This document shows positions 54,310 through 64,000 of a DNA stretch of 64,000 nt, one piece after another (position 1 is the first letter of the stretch; every line of letters begins with the position of its first letter). Origin of the DNA: Simmondsia chinensis (taxonomy: Eukaryota; Streptophyta; Magnoliopsida; Caryophyllales; Simmondsiaceae); contig JAGTTD010000010.1 of the NCBI GenBank assembly GCA_018398585.1, positions 33,768,638 to 33,832,637 on the forward strand, in the 5' to 3' direction. Under the pieces are notes generated by a model. That model made no database searches and was not told the origin of the DNA. It saw nothing but the letters and a program-made list of their open reading frames with translations. A program made the translations under genes and the position numbers.

Positions 54310-54410
54310 TGCAAGGCTGCACCCTGTAGGTGTAAGGTTGCGTACGTCGCATTCCCCCAGATTCTGCCTTGATGGAAGCTTTTGAGGCAATGAATTTGTT
54401 GTTATTGTTG
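54310..54410 (+). mobile_element. Au/TS-like SINE tail fragment
   Basis: AAGGTTGCGTACGTCGC..., GATGGAAGCTTTTGAGGCA and TTGTTGTTATTGTTG match the shared tail, with many changes. Target duplications were not found. Confidence 0.6.
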
Positions 54411-54631
54411 CAATCTTTTCTTCGTTTTAATTCTTGGCTTAGTTTTCACTCAGACTTGAAAAGTAAACGTTACATCAAGAAAATAAAATACATAGATAGA
54501 ATCGATTCCTAAACCTAATTTATAATTTATGAACAAAAAAAGTAAAATCATATGCAAAAGGGCCTTAATTCCTGAAACGAAAATGGTGACTAATATTACA
54601 CTCAGATCTGCTCCTGCTCGTCCACGGAAAT

Positions 54632-54900
54632 TGTTAGAGTATAAAACTATTCTTAGGCCTTCACCCATTACCTTAAGCTTTTGGGAAAGTTGGTTCATTG
54701 AAAGGGTATCAGAGCCTTGTTGACCAAGAGGTCATGAGCTCGAATCTCAACAGCCCCCACTTTCAATACTAAAACAAGTTAAGCACAAGGTAAAAAGTGG
54801 GCATGTGCACTATCCACACTTCAACCCAAAAGGCCTTTGCGTAAGAGGGCATGTTAAAGTATAAAATTATTCTTGGTCCTCCATCCATCAGCTTAAGCTT
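54632..54900 (+). mobile_element. SMART-like miniature LTR element
   Basis: The 5' LTR 54632-54703 begins TGTTAGAGTATAAAACTAT. The primer site is GGGTATCAGAGCC (54704-54716). The 3' LTR starts TGTTAAAGTATAAAATTAT at 54852 and is cut off at 54900, where RNA copy 2 begins. Confidence 0.7.
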
Positions 54901-54902
54901 AG

Positions 54903-55124
54903 GGCCATGGCATGTGATCTTCTGACCTATCCATTCCAAGCTAGGAGTCGAATTTCGTGGGTCTTGTGAAGGCTTGGCCTAAGATGTTCTTAGAGTGGAG
55001 GGTACCGCGTTAGGCTGGACTCAAAGAGCAGCGACTATCTCCCGCTTCTTGCAGTGGAAGGATAACAAGCCGGTGTAGCCTTGGTTCATTATTACCTGGT
55101 GGATTGATCTTAGTAGACCATCAC
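54903..55124 (+). pseudogene. 7SL-like RNA, copy 2, 5'-truncated
   Basis: Matches about nucleotides 72-299 of the RNA at 13752-14050, including AAAGAGCAGCGACTATCTC and GTGGAAGGATAACA, and ends at a T-run (55125-55131). The promoter and Alu-like 5' part are missing at the junction with the SMART element. A partial extra copy of the RNA ('gtggaggataccacgtcagg') lies at about 55214-55245. Confidence 0.6.
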
Positions 55125-55326
55125 TTTTTTTATTTTGGGGTTTTTAAATGTAAAGTTTTTTTTCCTCTCGACATAAATTGGTTTTTATAATCCAAATATT
55201 AAACTTGATTTTAGTGGAGGATACCACGTCAGGCTGGATTCACAGAGCAAATATATCTAAACTGTGGGCAAATATAATCATTGACAGTGGATCCCTCTAT
55301 TCGAATAGTAGCAAACTACTTAAATA

Positions 55327-55735
55327 GTTCTATCTACTTGGAGTAAGCTTGGCGTAGACATTGGGGAGGATAGGGCGGTATAACGAAGTAGAGAACCAAC
55401 TTTCAATGCGCAGATCTATGCCAAACGAGGTATTATAATGTGGGTTTGGATCGACTCGTTCATCCAAACAGATAAAGGTGTTACGAGGGATAACAAATAG
55501 ATCATCTATCAATGAAGCCCGTTGAGAGTTAGCATTTGATCATATATACAACAGATGATATAAAGGACAATCATCTAGCTTAATAGTAACAACATTTCCA
55601 AGATTTGGTGCATCAAGGGCTATAGAGTAGGGGCAACAACACCCGAGAAAGGCCAAACAACGACCCACAAGGAAAGGAAGAGGGATGGGGGTCGACGAAG
55701 GATGGAGCTGGTCCTGGCTACCGAAATTCAAGAGG
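55327..55735 (-). pseudogene. Unknown coding relic X, copy 2
   Basis: Minus-strand frame with one in-frame TGA near 55540: VGRCLAFLGCCCPYSIALDA, then NVVTIKLDD, then IDDLFVIPRNTFICLDERVD, then NPHYNTSFGIDLRIESWFST. It is better preserved than the copy at 13350. I do not recognise the family; no catalytic motif or membrane segment is evident. It is convergent with the RNA, as at 13 kb. Confidence 0.45.
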
Positions 55736-55786
55736 AGAGAGGGAGGGAGGGAGCGGGAGACTACTTGGAGGCCGGGAAGAATGCGA

Positions 55787-55956
55787 GACTATATCTCTTT
55801 GTTTTGATAATTATCGGCAACGCCATAGTACATATTGGATCTCGATAAGGTGAGACCTAAACCATCCCGTATACACGAAGATGGGTACAAAAATCCAGAA
55901 ACAAAACGGGAAAAATCAGCCACCATAAGCAACAGGGCAAGCGGGACTATATCTCT
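55787..55956 (-). mobile_element. L1-type 3' fragment with 12-bp target duplication
   Basis: GACTATATCTCT repeats at 55787-55798 and 55945-55956. The 146-bp insert begins (plus strand) TTTTGATAATTATCGGCAAC, the reversed L1 3' end. Confidence 0.75.
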
Positions 55957-56186
55957 ATATTCGATGCGGAATTGCCATATGCTCTTTGTGACCTTTATCC
56001 CTTATAACATGTTTTCAGTGGTGCCATGAATTATAAAATATCGGGTTTAATGTTTGGATTATAACTTTTTTTTTTTTTTTTTACTCAAAACCGCCTATAT
56101 TTGAAGTTTAATATTAGAAAATCATCTAACTTTTTAAAATTTTCAAGTCACGTCTAAATTTTTTAAAGAAAATTTCAATTTCTCAT

Positions 56187-56861
56187 CTAATGCTAACATC
56201 TCTTGGACACAGCTAGGGGTGCACATTGGTCCAAGACTAGATAGAACCGGACCGGACTTGACCAGACCGAAGACTAAAGTACGTCAAATCATGAGACCAA
56301 GGACCGGACCGATTAAAACCGGGTCGGTCCAGTCACCGGTCAGGACTAGACAAATTTGGACCGATTTTTATCTAACAATTGCATTTATAAGAAGAAAAAC
56401 ATTTTTGCACAAAAGTTAAAATTAGAGAATAACGATGATAGTATAATTTACACTGTATATATAATTTAAGATTAGTTATACAGAATGTTTATATAATTAT
56501 TAAATAGTAAAAAAATAAATAACTAATTTTCTAAGATTTAATATTTTAAATACATACATTATATATTAGTTATATAATAAAATTGTTTACCCAAAATATT
56601 TAATGCGTAATTGATGTTGATCGGTCTTCGGTCCGGTCTTCGAGTTTTTCGGTCTTGGACCGTACCGAACCAAAGACTGAGTAGGTCCATACACTAGGAC
56701 CGAGGACCGGACCAATTTTTGTTCACCCCTAGACCCAGCCTCCCTTTAGGGTAGCACCTTGAAGGAGAAAGGCTGCGTATATCCCCCCATCAACCCTGCA
56801 TATGCGGGAACCCTTGAGGCACTGGATCGGATGTTGTTATTATATACCTAATGCTAACATC
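56187..56861 (+). mobile_element. Au/TS-like SINE interrupted by a hAT MITE
   Basis: CTAATGCTAACATC repeats exactly at 56187-56200 and 56848-56861. The SINE body is 56201-56213 plus 56740-56847 (GGCTGCGTATATCCCC, GCGGGAACCC, GAGGCACTGG). The MITE at 56214-56731 split it later. Confidence 0.85.
56214..56731. mobile_element. hAT-like MITE, 518 bp
   Basis: The ends TAGGGGTGCACATTGGTCC and GGACCAATTTTTGTTCACCC with final CTA are inverted. The 8-bp flanks GACACAGC and GACCCAGC differ at one base, as expected for hAT insertion. The interior repeats GGACCG/CGGTCC words. Confidence 0.85.
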
Positions 56862-58199
56862 GTTAAATTAAATGAGAAATTACCAAAATACTCTCTATAA
56901 CTTTTGTTTAGTTTGTAATTAATTAAAATTTGACTAAAAAAAAAATTAATTTTTTTTTATTCTAATAACTCTGAACCCTTCTCTCCCAAATTTTTCTGTA
57001 AAATTGTGTGTCAACACACACCATATTTAAGCCAAAATATATCAAATATACAACCAAATAGTTTATTTTAAAGATATATCAGCATCATACACAATCTTGT
57101 AATTTTAAACTGTTTTTGTAGGTTTTATTCTTTTTTCTTTGTGCTCAAATAAATAGGTTAAATCATTTTTTTTTGAAACAATTGAGGTTCTTTCTTCGAT
57201 TTTTATAAATTTTTGTATAATAGTTGGGATTTTTTTAATTAATTACAAATAATTTTACAAATAAAAAATATTTCTAAATTTGATTTGGGGCAAAAGAATG
57301 TAATAGCGCACCAAACCCTTAAAAATTTACCATATTCGGAGATGGAAAGTAATTTCATCATTTGCAAAATATATTACTTAATATAATGTAATTAAATAAA
57401 ACTAAACTTAGTGTTTTGATTCATTTATAACCAAAATGTAGCGCCTTATATGACCGAAAATGAACCATATCAACACTGCATATGACATTGAAGATTTTTT
57501 GAAAAGTTCGATATTTTTTTAATACCGAACCTAAAATGCACGCGGTTTTAAACTTTTGTAAGAATGACCTTTATAACATGCTTTCAGTGGTGCAGTGAAT
57601 TATAAAATAGTTTTAAACTTTTGTAGGAAACACCTTTATTTTTGTAAGAATCACCTTTATAAGGTGCCTTTGGTGGTGCTGTGAATTATAGAATAGAAAA
57701 AGTGACGGTGCGCAAAGATCAGTCCGCCAAATAATAATAAGGGTAAATTACATAAAACTCTCTTGTCTTTTATTTTAAAAATAGAAAACTCCTCTCACAA
57801 ATAAAAGCACTCACAAAACCCCCTCACTTTTAAAAATTTATCACTTAACCCCCATGTAACTTATTTTTGACCATTTTGCCCCTAATGTTTAATTTTATTT
57901 TTAGAAAAAAGTTTTATATTATTGGAAAAAAATTAAATATTTTATGTTTTTGGCAAAAAAAATTAACAAAATTTTCTATATTTATAAAAATATAATTATT
58001 TTAAAATTTTCAGGAAAAAATATTATAAGATAAAATATAACTTTTTTTTGATTGGGGGCAAAATGGTCAAAAAAATTTATTTAGGGACAAAGTGAAAAAT
58101 TTTTAAAAGTTAGGAGATTTAGTCAGTGATTTTATTTGTAAAGGGAGTTTTTTGTTATTTAAGCGGAAGTCAAAAAAAAAATTTGTAATTTACCCTAAT
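56862..58199. other. AT-rich gene-free region
   Basis: No gene is recognised. A segment near 57545-57690 contains two related copies of 'tttataaggtgcctttggtggtgctgtgaattata'-type wording, also present at about 55990-56035. Confidence 0.45.
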
Positions 58200-58250
58200 A
58201 ATAATGAGAGCTAAGGCTGGCACAAATATGTTATATTCCTTCCACTGCAA
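58200..58250 (-). pseudogene. 7SL-like RNA, copy 3, internally deleted
   Basis: Downstream of an intact USE/TATA pair, only the last part of the RNA remains (GCAGTGGAAGG...GCCAGCCTTAGC). Most of the transcript has been deleted. Confidence 0.5.
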
Positions 58251-58271
58251 GGCCTGCTGAATTTACGTGCT

Positions 58272-58316
58272 GATATATAAACTTAAAGTTTCAGCTCCAG
58301 TATTCCGATGTGGGAT
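58272..58316 (-). promoter_or_regulatory. USE and TATA box of RNA copy 3
   Basis: ATCCCACATCG (58316-58306) and TTTATATATC (58281-58272) on the minus strand are spaced 24 nt, the same Pol III-type arrangement as at 14077-14121. Confidence 0.7.
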
Positions 58317-58570
58317 ATATATACATATATGTACACACACGCTCTCTAGCTGTTTGACGAGCACTGGGTGGGAGTTCTTCGTTTTCTGCCATCAAAACCA
58401 GAATAGGACAAGGAGAGTTTTCAAGTTTAGATTAAATTAAAGTTGAAAATGCTTTTTTGTATGGAGATTTAAGTATCAGGATACTCATCTGCTGCAATCT
58501 TTTTATGAATCCAAACCCTCCGCCTTGCTCATATCATCCATTTCCTTGGACAAGCAGGTGCAGGTTCACC

Positions 58571-58705
58571 AGTTTGTTTCAGGAATTAAGGGCCTTGTGC
58601 ATATGATTTTACTTTTTTTTTTTTTTGTTCAGAAACTATAAATTAGGTTTAGGAAACGATTCTGTCTGTGTCTTTTATTTTCTTGATTTTACTTCTGCAA
58701 TTTAA
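58571..58705. repeat. Inverted copy of 54475-54590
   Basis: 'caggaattaagggccttgtg', the wording around 'catatgattttactttttt' and 'aaattaggtttaggaaacga' are the reverse complement of sequence at 54475-54590. It marks a duplicated flank beyond the RNA promoter. Confidence 0.75.
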
Positions 58706-58799
58706 TTTTTGTTTAGAAATTATAATCGTTTGTTTGAATTCTTGTGTCTGCATTCGTTTTTTGTTTCCTTCGGATTGTAAAATCGTCTAACAAAAGCCA

Positions 58800-58930
58800 T
58801 TTCAAAGTAATAGTGTCAACGGCCTTAAATACTTATTTTGGTAATAAAATGATTATTGTAGGTGATGGTGCTTTACATCTTGTCACACATGTGGGTTTTA
58901 CTTCTTGTTTAATGTACCTTAAATGCCACT
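58800..58930 (+). pseudogene. Fragment of a copia protease-integrase region
   Basis: The plus-strand frame reads NTYFGNKMIIVGDGALHL and THVGFTS, the segment after the protease active site in copia Pol (compare VLVGKGALLPVSHIGSTT in copia 2). It lies in opposite orientation to copia 3 at its broken end. Confidence 0.55.
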
Positions 58931-58952
58931 TAACCCCATCCCAATGTTCATT

Positions 58953-60274
58953 TCATGGGTTGCTCATAAACCTAGACAAAACACTTAAGGAAAAAGCTAA
59001 GTCTGGACGTGTATAGGTCATAGCATACATTAGTGAGCCTATAACATTAGCATAAGGGACTCGTTCCATCTGTTTCTTATCTATTTCATTTGAAGGACAT
59101 TGTTCAACTGAGTATTTGTACTGACTTGCCAAGGGCAACTTAAAAGGTTTACAATCAGACATATTAACCTATTTAATACCTTCTGCAAATACCCTTGTTG
59201 TGATAGATGCACTGTTCCAGCAGCAAAAACTCTGGTAATTTCCATACCAAGTATTTTCTTGGCCTTCCCTAGATCTTTCATGTCAAACTTAGCAGAAAGC
59301 ATTAGCTTTAAATCATTAATACAGTTCATTGATATACTAGCCAAGAGCATGTCATCAACATAGATAAGTAAAAACAGTGCATCATCAGTATCAGCATGTT
59401 TGAAGTAAAAACAAGTGTCATGTATTGATTTGCTAAAGCCCCTACTTCTCATAAATTGGTCAAAACGTTTGTACCATTGTCTAGGGGATTGTTTCAGGCC
59501 ATACAAAGACCTTTTAAGCAAACAAACATGATCCTCACAGCCAGGTTTAGTAAAACCCTCAGGTTGGGTCATAAAAATCTCTTCATCCAGCTCACCATGA
59601 AGGAAAGCTGTGGTAACATCCATTTGTTCCAAAAACAAACTGAACTTAGCAGTCGATACCATAAAGATTTTTATGGTGGTATGTTTAACAATGGGAGAAA
59701 AAATCTCATCATAATCTACCCCTTCTTTTTGTGAAAAACCTTTTACAACTAGTCGAGCCTTGAACCTTAGCTGTCCAGATGATGTATTGGGTTCTTTTAC
59801 CTTATAGATCCACTTAGAACCTACCAACTTCCTACCCATAGGTTTAGGAACCAAAACCCAGGTTTTGTTCCTTTTGAGGCTCTCCATTTCCTCTGTCATG
59901 GCTCTAAGCCACTGTTCAGAGGCAGTCCTACTAATGGCCTGTGAATAGGTGAGAGGTTTTGACTCTACATACTCTAAGGCAGTGTTTAGGGTATATGCAA
60001 TACAATTAGCAGTCCCAAACCTAACAGGTGCCCTAGTTTCTCTCCTCTCCTATCCCTAGCTAATTGATAGTTAGATAGGTCCATATGTTCAATGAGGTTC
60101 AGTGCTCCCTTCAGCACTATCAGTCACCTCTTCTATAGGATCTAAGGTCTGGTTTTCCTGGTATGTAGGTTCTGGTGGGCTGATCTCGAACTCGTAGAGT
60201 TCAGGATCAAACTTCCTAGTGTTGGAGGAAGTGGCTGCTGCACCAGCAGCTACTGTTTTCTCCAAGTAGGGCAT
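58953..60274 (-). pseudogene. Reverse transcriptase part of copia element 3
   Basis: After the frame change (MPYLEKTVAAGAA...), stops near 60089 and a shift near 59905 precede a 272-codon open block (59899-59081). That block has FKARLVVKGFSQKEGVDYDE, LEQMDVTTAFLHGELDEE, YGLKQSPRQWYKRFD and the catalytic YVDDMLLA. A further shift near 59150 leads to YANVIGSLMYAMTYTRPDLA. The RT core looks complete but the reading frame is broken at least three times. Confidence 0.88.
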
Positions 60275-62403
60275 TTCTTCTCATTAAAGGTCACATCCCT
60301 ACTAATTATTATTTTGGTCCTGTTTCCATCCCTAACACCCACCCTATAACCCTTTACACCATCAGAATAGCCTAGAAAAACACCTTTTACAACCCTAGGT
60401 TCAAGTTTTCCTTTTGGTTGGTGTGCATACGTAGCACATACAAAAACCTTTAAAATAGAGTAGTCACTAGTTCTTCTAGTCCTTTTTTTTTCAGGGGTTT
60501 TAAAGTCAATTGCAGAGGAGGGGGTTCTATTGATTAGATAACATGCAGTAACTACAGCCTCCCCCCAAAAGTTCTTTCCAAGTCCAGATGCAAATAACAT
60601 GCATCTTACCCTATCTAAGAGTGTATGGTTCATTCTCTCAACCAATCCATTTTGTTGGGGTGTTTTTCTAACAGTGCTGTGTCTTTTAATACCAGTTTGA
60701 GCACATAAACTATCAAATTCAAAGTTAATATACTCAAGTCTATTGTCAGTTCTAAGCACCTTAATCTTCCTACCTGTTTGATTTTCTATAAGGTTCTTCC
60801 ACCTAACAAAGGCATTAAAACATTCATCTTTTGTTTTAAGTAAGTAAACCCAAACCTTCCTAGAAAAGTCATCTATCATAGATAGGAAGTAGTAAGCTCC
60901 ATCTAAAGTTGGTACCGTAGCTGGTCCCCACAAATCAGAGTGGATATAGTCTACCGGTGACTTAGTTATATGGATACCAGACTTAAAAGTTAGTTTATGA
61001 TGTTTTCCAAAAATGCATGACTCACAAAAGTCAGGTTCAGACAAATAAACACCCCCCAACAGTCCCTTCTTTTTCAGTTCATTCAGGCTTCTCTCTGAAA
61101 CATGTCCTAATCTCTTGTGCCAAAGGTTAGTTAGGTCAGCTTTTTCTGCGACAGAGCAGCCAGCAAGAACTATGTCATCTCTAAGCACATATAGACCATT
61201 CTTGACCTCCCCACTTAGCATTACAAGGGAAACCTTAAGAATCTTCATTACCCCTTGTTGTGCCTTTAAGGTCATACCAGTCAGGTCTAATTGTCCTAGA
61301 GAAATTAGGTTCCTTCTAAGTTCAGGCACATGCCTAACTCCTTCTAGGGTTAAGTCAACGCCACTTGACCTTCTAACCCTAACTGACCCTATTCCTACTA
61401 CCTTGCACCCGTGGTTGTTTCCTAATAACACCTTCCCCCAAGTCACAGCTTTGTATTCAGTAAAAAAAGATCTATCTGATGTCATATGGAAACTACACCC
61501 TGAGTCTAGCACCCACTCATGTGTAGTTAGGTCTGTAGAAGCCACTAATACTTCAGCGGAATCATAACCGTCAGTGTACTCGGTGTTATCTGCTATGCCA
61601 TTAAATTTTCTTTGGTAATCAGGACAATATCTTTTGATATGTCCTAACTTACCACACTCATAACACTTTACTTTACTGCAGTCCCTTCTTGGTCTAGAGT
61701 TAGATCTGTTCCTACTCTTACTCCTCCTTATTTCTTTATTATTATGATTATTATGGTTGTTATTGTTGTCTCGAGTCTTTGTCCTGCCCCTAACAGACAG
61801 CACTTCCCCGCTATTACTGTTAGGTGGATACTTCCCTTCCTTCTTAAGTTCAAGAATCTTGGATCTAAGGGCCTTGGTAACATCTTTTAGTGCTATAGTA
61901 TCTCGTCCATATCTAAGTGTGTCTTTGAATGCCCTAACGTATTTAGGCAAAGCACACAACAACACTACAACCAAGAGTTCATCAGCAACAGTTACCTTAA
62001 CATTATCCAAATCTTGACAGATTCTGTGAAACTCATCTATAGAGTCTTCTAAGGGTTTAGACTCACTCACTTTAAAAGTGAAGAGTGCTTCAATACATAA
62101 CATTCTATTTGACAAAGACTCAGACTTATAAATTTCTTCTAACTTAGCCCAGATGTCAGCCACAGTCTTCTCAGTACAAATTTGGTTAAGAACTGAATTA
62201 TCTAGACTAAGTAGTAAAGAGGCGTAAGCTTTATGTTTAATCTCTAGTTTCTCTTTTTTAGTTAGTTAATCAGGTTGTTTATCTTAAGGTAGAAGCGCGG
62301 TTCCAGCGCCCTGGGCCATCAGAATGGCTTTCATTTTAAGTTTCCAAAGGTTAAAGTCATTTCTACAGTCAAATCTTTCGATCTCAACCCTAGCAGCCGC
62401 CAT
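60250..62403 (-). pseudogene. gag, protease and integrase of copia element 3
   Basis: The frame from MAAARVEIERFD has two early stops (near 62286 and 62268) and is then open for 637 codons. Motifs: gag core with LPKYVRAFKDTL, zinc knuckle CYECGKLGHIKRYC, protease LDSGCSFHM, integrase zinc domain with HKRLGHVSE and CESCIFGKH, and acidic residues in IHSDLWGP, RTDNRLEY and PQQNGLVERMN. RTDNR replaces the usual RTDNG. A one-base shift at about 60275 moves the rest to another frame. Confidence 0.88.
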
Positions 62404-62445
62404 ATTATTTCTTTAAGGTAAAGAACCTAAGGCTCCGATACCACT

Positions 62446-63312
62446 TGTTGAGTTTTAGTTATAAAACTTTTAGATCTTAAAGAAAACTTTGTCAAAACAT
62501 TATAAATTCTCAGATCTAACTATGAACCTGTAAACCCAGTATAGAAAGTATCAAATAACAAAAATCTGCTCAAACACACAACGAAAACACCAAGATTTTA
62601 CGTGGTTCAGCCTTATAATAAGGACCTACATCCGCGGCTCCCTATTTCTAGGAAAGTCTCTTCACTATTAGTCAAGTTCAAGATATTACAGGCCATAAAC
62701 ACAAAAAAACAACTTAATACAGATAGATCTTTCAAGCTTCAAAGATAGAAACCCTAACCGAACAAAGACAAAGGTGATAGGGAAGCAATACTCACAAAAG
62801 AAACCAACACAGGCTTCTCAACCCTCCAAACTACCAAGATCTGGACTAGGAAGCCTTGACTCCCACGAATCAAGAAGATTTCCTTCAATCGCTTCAAGAT
62901 CGCCTCAGATCGCCTTAGAGAAAAAAGAGGGAAGCGGTGGCTGATGAAAAGGGAGAAAAATGACGAATGTGTACGGGAACCCTAAAAGGGTGCCCTTATA
63001 TAAACATACGAAAGCTCAATCTGTGGCAATGCTTCTTAGCCAATCTCAGCCGTTCAAATACAACGCATCAACAGTCCACACTTGCTCTAAAGAAACACAA
63101 AATGACGCACGGGATGGCTGACGCGTGACATCCCTTATTTAACAGATTTGGGAAGTTTCCTCTTGAAGCTTCGGGCAGCATTGGGTAAAGGCACGGGCAG
63201 GGGCACGGTCAGGTAAATATCACACACGGGCAGGGGCAGTTTGGTCATCTTACATTATGACCTGATTTAAACTAATTAAACTCTACCTTTTTACATATTA
63301 ATATTTACAACA
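62446..63312 (-). repeat. 5' LTR of copia element 3
   Basis: 867 bp with inverted TGTTG/CAACA termini. Only one LTR is present, so no age can be estimated. Confidence 0.8.
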
Positions 63313-63420
63313 CATGCCACTCAATATTACATACTTTGATCTATAATACTTGAACACTACTTGACTAAATTAATAACATCATAGTTAAGTCATATAGGGA
63401 CCAATTATACAACACTCATG

Positions 63421-63812
63421 TTTTTCCGGTTAATCTCTATTCCTCTATTTCTATGTCTTAAAGGATAAAATGCTTTTGTCGTTATTATAAGTCTGCAAAA
63501 TTATAATGTATAATAATTTAATATTGTATTACGTTGTAATCACACAGTCTTATTAGAATTTAAAACATTATAGGTTTGAACAGACTTTTAGATTCTATAG
63601 AAAAAAGTTTAATTGTCCTCAGTAGTTTTTCAACGTTTTCTTAGTTAATCTATATTTCTCTATTTTTATATCTTAAATGATAACAGATTTTTGTGGTCAT
63701 TATATGTTCTATAAAATTATATTATATTAAGCTACAATGTCACAGTTTTATTTGTATTTAAAACGTAAGATGTTTGGGCAGACTTCTAGATTCTACTGGA
63801 AAAAAATTTAAA
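63421..63812. repeat. Two diverged tandem copies, about 180-190 bp
   Basis: 63421-63611 and 63636-63812 align along their length ('gttaatctctattcctctattt', 'agacttttagattctat' and equivalents). No coding content. Confidence 0.75.
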
Positions 63813-63859
63813 GAGTAAAACTTTTTATATTTGTTTTTAACAAATGCAACTGAACTTAC

Positions 63860-64000
63860 ACCTGCTCGCATTCATCACCAAAATTCATACCCATACCTTC
63901 CTATTACATGTAATGGGTATGAACTGGATAACCATACCTACCCCGACGGAAACAAATCCATGCGTATATCCACTCTATTACTCGTGAGTATCCAACGGGC
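63860..64000. repeat. Partial hAT-like MITE at the window edge
   Basis: Words such as 'acccataccttcc' and 'ccataccta ccccgacgg' resemble the interior of the MITEs at 15363 and 25902. The window ends before its terminus. Confidence 0.4.

Larger units (their letters stand above)
58953..63312 (-). mobile_element. Ty1/copia retrotransposon 3, Tork-like, 3'-truncated
   Basis: The 5' LTR is 62446-63312 (867 bp, TGTTG...CAACA). The primer site TGGTATCGGAGCC is on the minus strand at 62443-62431 and gag starts at 62403. Pol runs left and stops abruptly at 58953 within the reverse transcriptase-RNase H part. The rest of RNase H, the polypurine tract and the 3' LTR are missing. Confidence 0.9.

Noticed and set aside
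61115..62017. Plus-strand open frames of 150 and 86 codons
   Set aside because: Antisense to gag-integrase of copia 3.

Overview
This is nuclear DNA from a plant, probably a eudicot, that is AT-rich, sparse in genes and packed with transposons. The evidence is Ty1/copia and Ty3/gypsy-type LTR elements primed by tRNA-Met, TRIM/SMART miniature LTR elements, MITEs with hAT-like and Tourist-like ends, SINEs with (TTG)n tails, and snRNA genes with the plant upstream sequence element (USE, RTCCCACATCG) plus a TATA box. Nothing bacterial, viral-episomal or CRISPR-like is present.

Only one protein gene reads through completely: a six-exon gene on the minus strand at 21791-27448 encoding a 421-residue DUF1767/TDRD3-like protein with an RG-rich tail. 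All exon phases agree and its introns carry at least six transposon insertions. Fragments of a LEUNIG-like co-repressor are also visible on the minus strand: a terminal WD40 exon at 34154-34297 and two middle exons at 41136-41794. The WD40 exons expected between them were not found.

The most interesting content is small RNA genes. U5 snRNA genes lie at 2538-2659 (minus) and 27619-27742 (plus); the second is head-to-head with the TDRD3-like gene. U4 snRNA genes with USE and TATA lie at 31836-31992 and 42105-42261 (plus), and a promoterless U4 pseudogene at 13138-13293 (minus). A 299-nt 7SL (SRP RNA)-like sequence with Pol III-type USE-TATA spacing and a T-run terminator lies at 13752-14050 (minus), with decayed copies at 54903-55124 and 58200-58250. 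5S rRNA-derived sequence appears at least four times, three times fused to an Au/TS-like SINE tail.

Layout. 0-9 kb: U5 copy, 5S-SINEs, a pyrimidine minisatellite, a LINE relic, a TRIM and a hAT MITE holding a LINE insertion. 8.9-13.1 kb: decayed copia 1. 13.1-14.7 kb: U4 pseudogene, unknown coding relic, 7SL-like RNA. 15.4-21.0 kb: a hAT MITE split by a coding-free LTR element (LARD). 21.8-27.7 kb: TDRD3-like gene and U5. 28-43 kb: MITEs, L1 tails, LEUNIG fragments, the U4 pair. 43.6-48.8 kb: copia 2, nearly intact, with a 1204-codon open pol. 49.7-53.0 kb: a gypsy-derived element with gag only. 54.3-58.7 kb: SMART, decayed RNA duplications, nested SINE/hAT. 58.9-63.3 kb: copia 3, minus strand, 3'-truncated.

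All identifications were made by eye; no alignment or database search was run.
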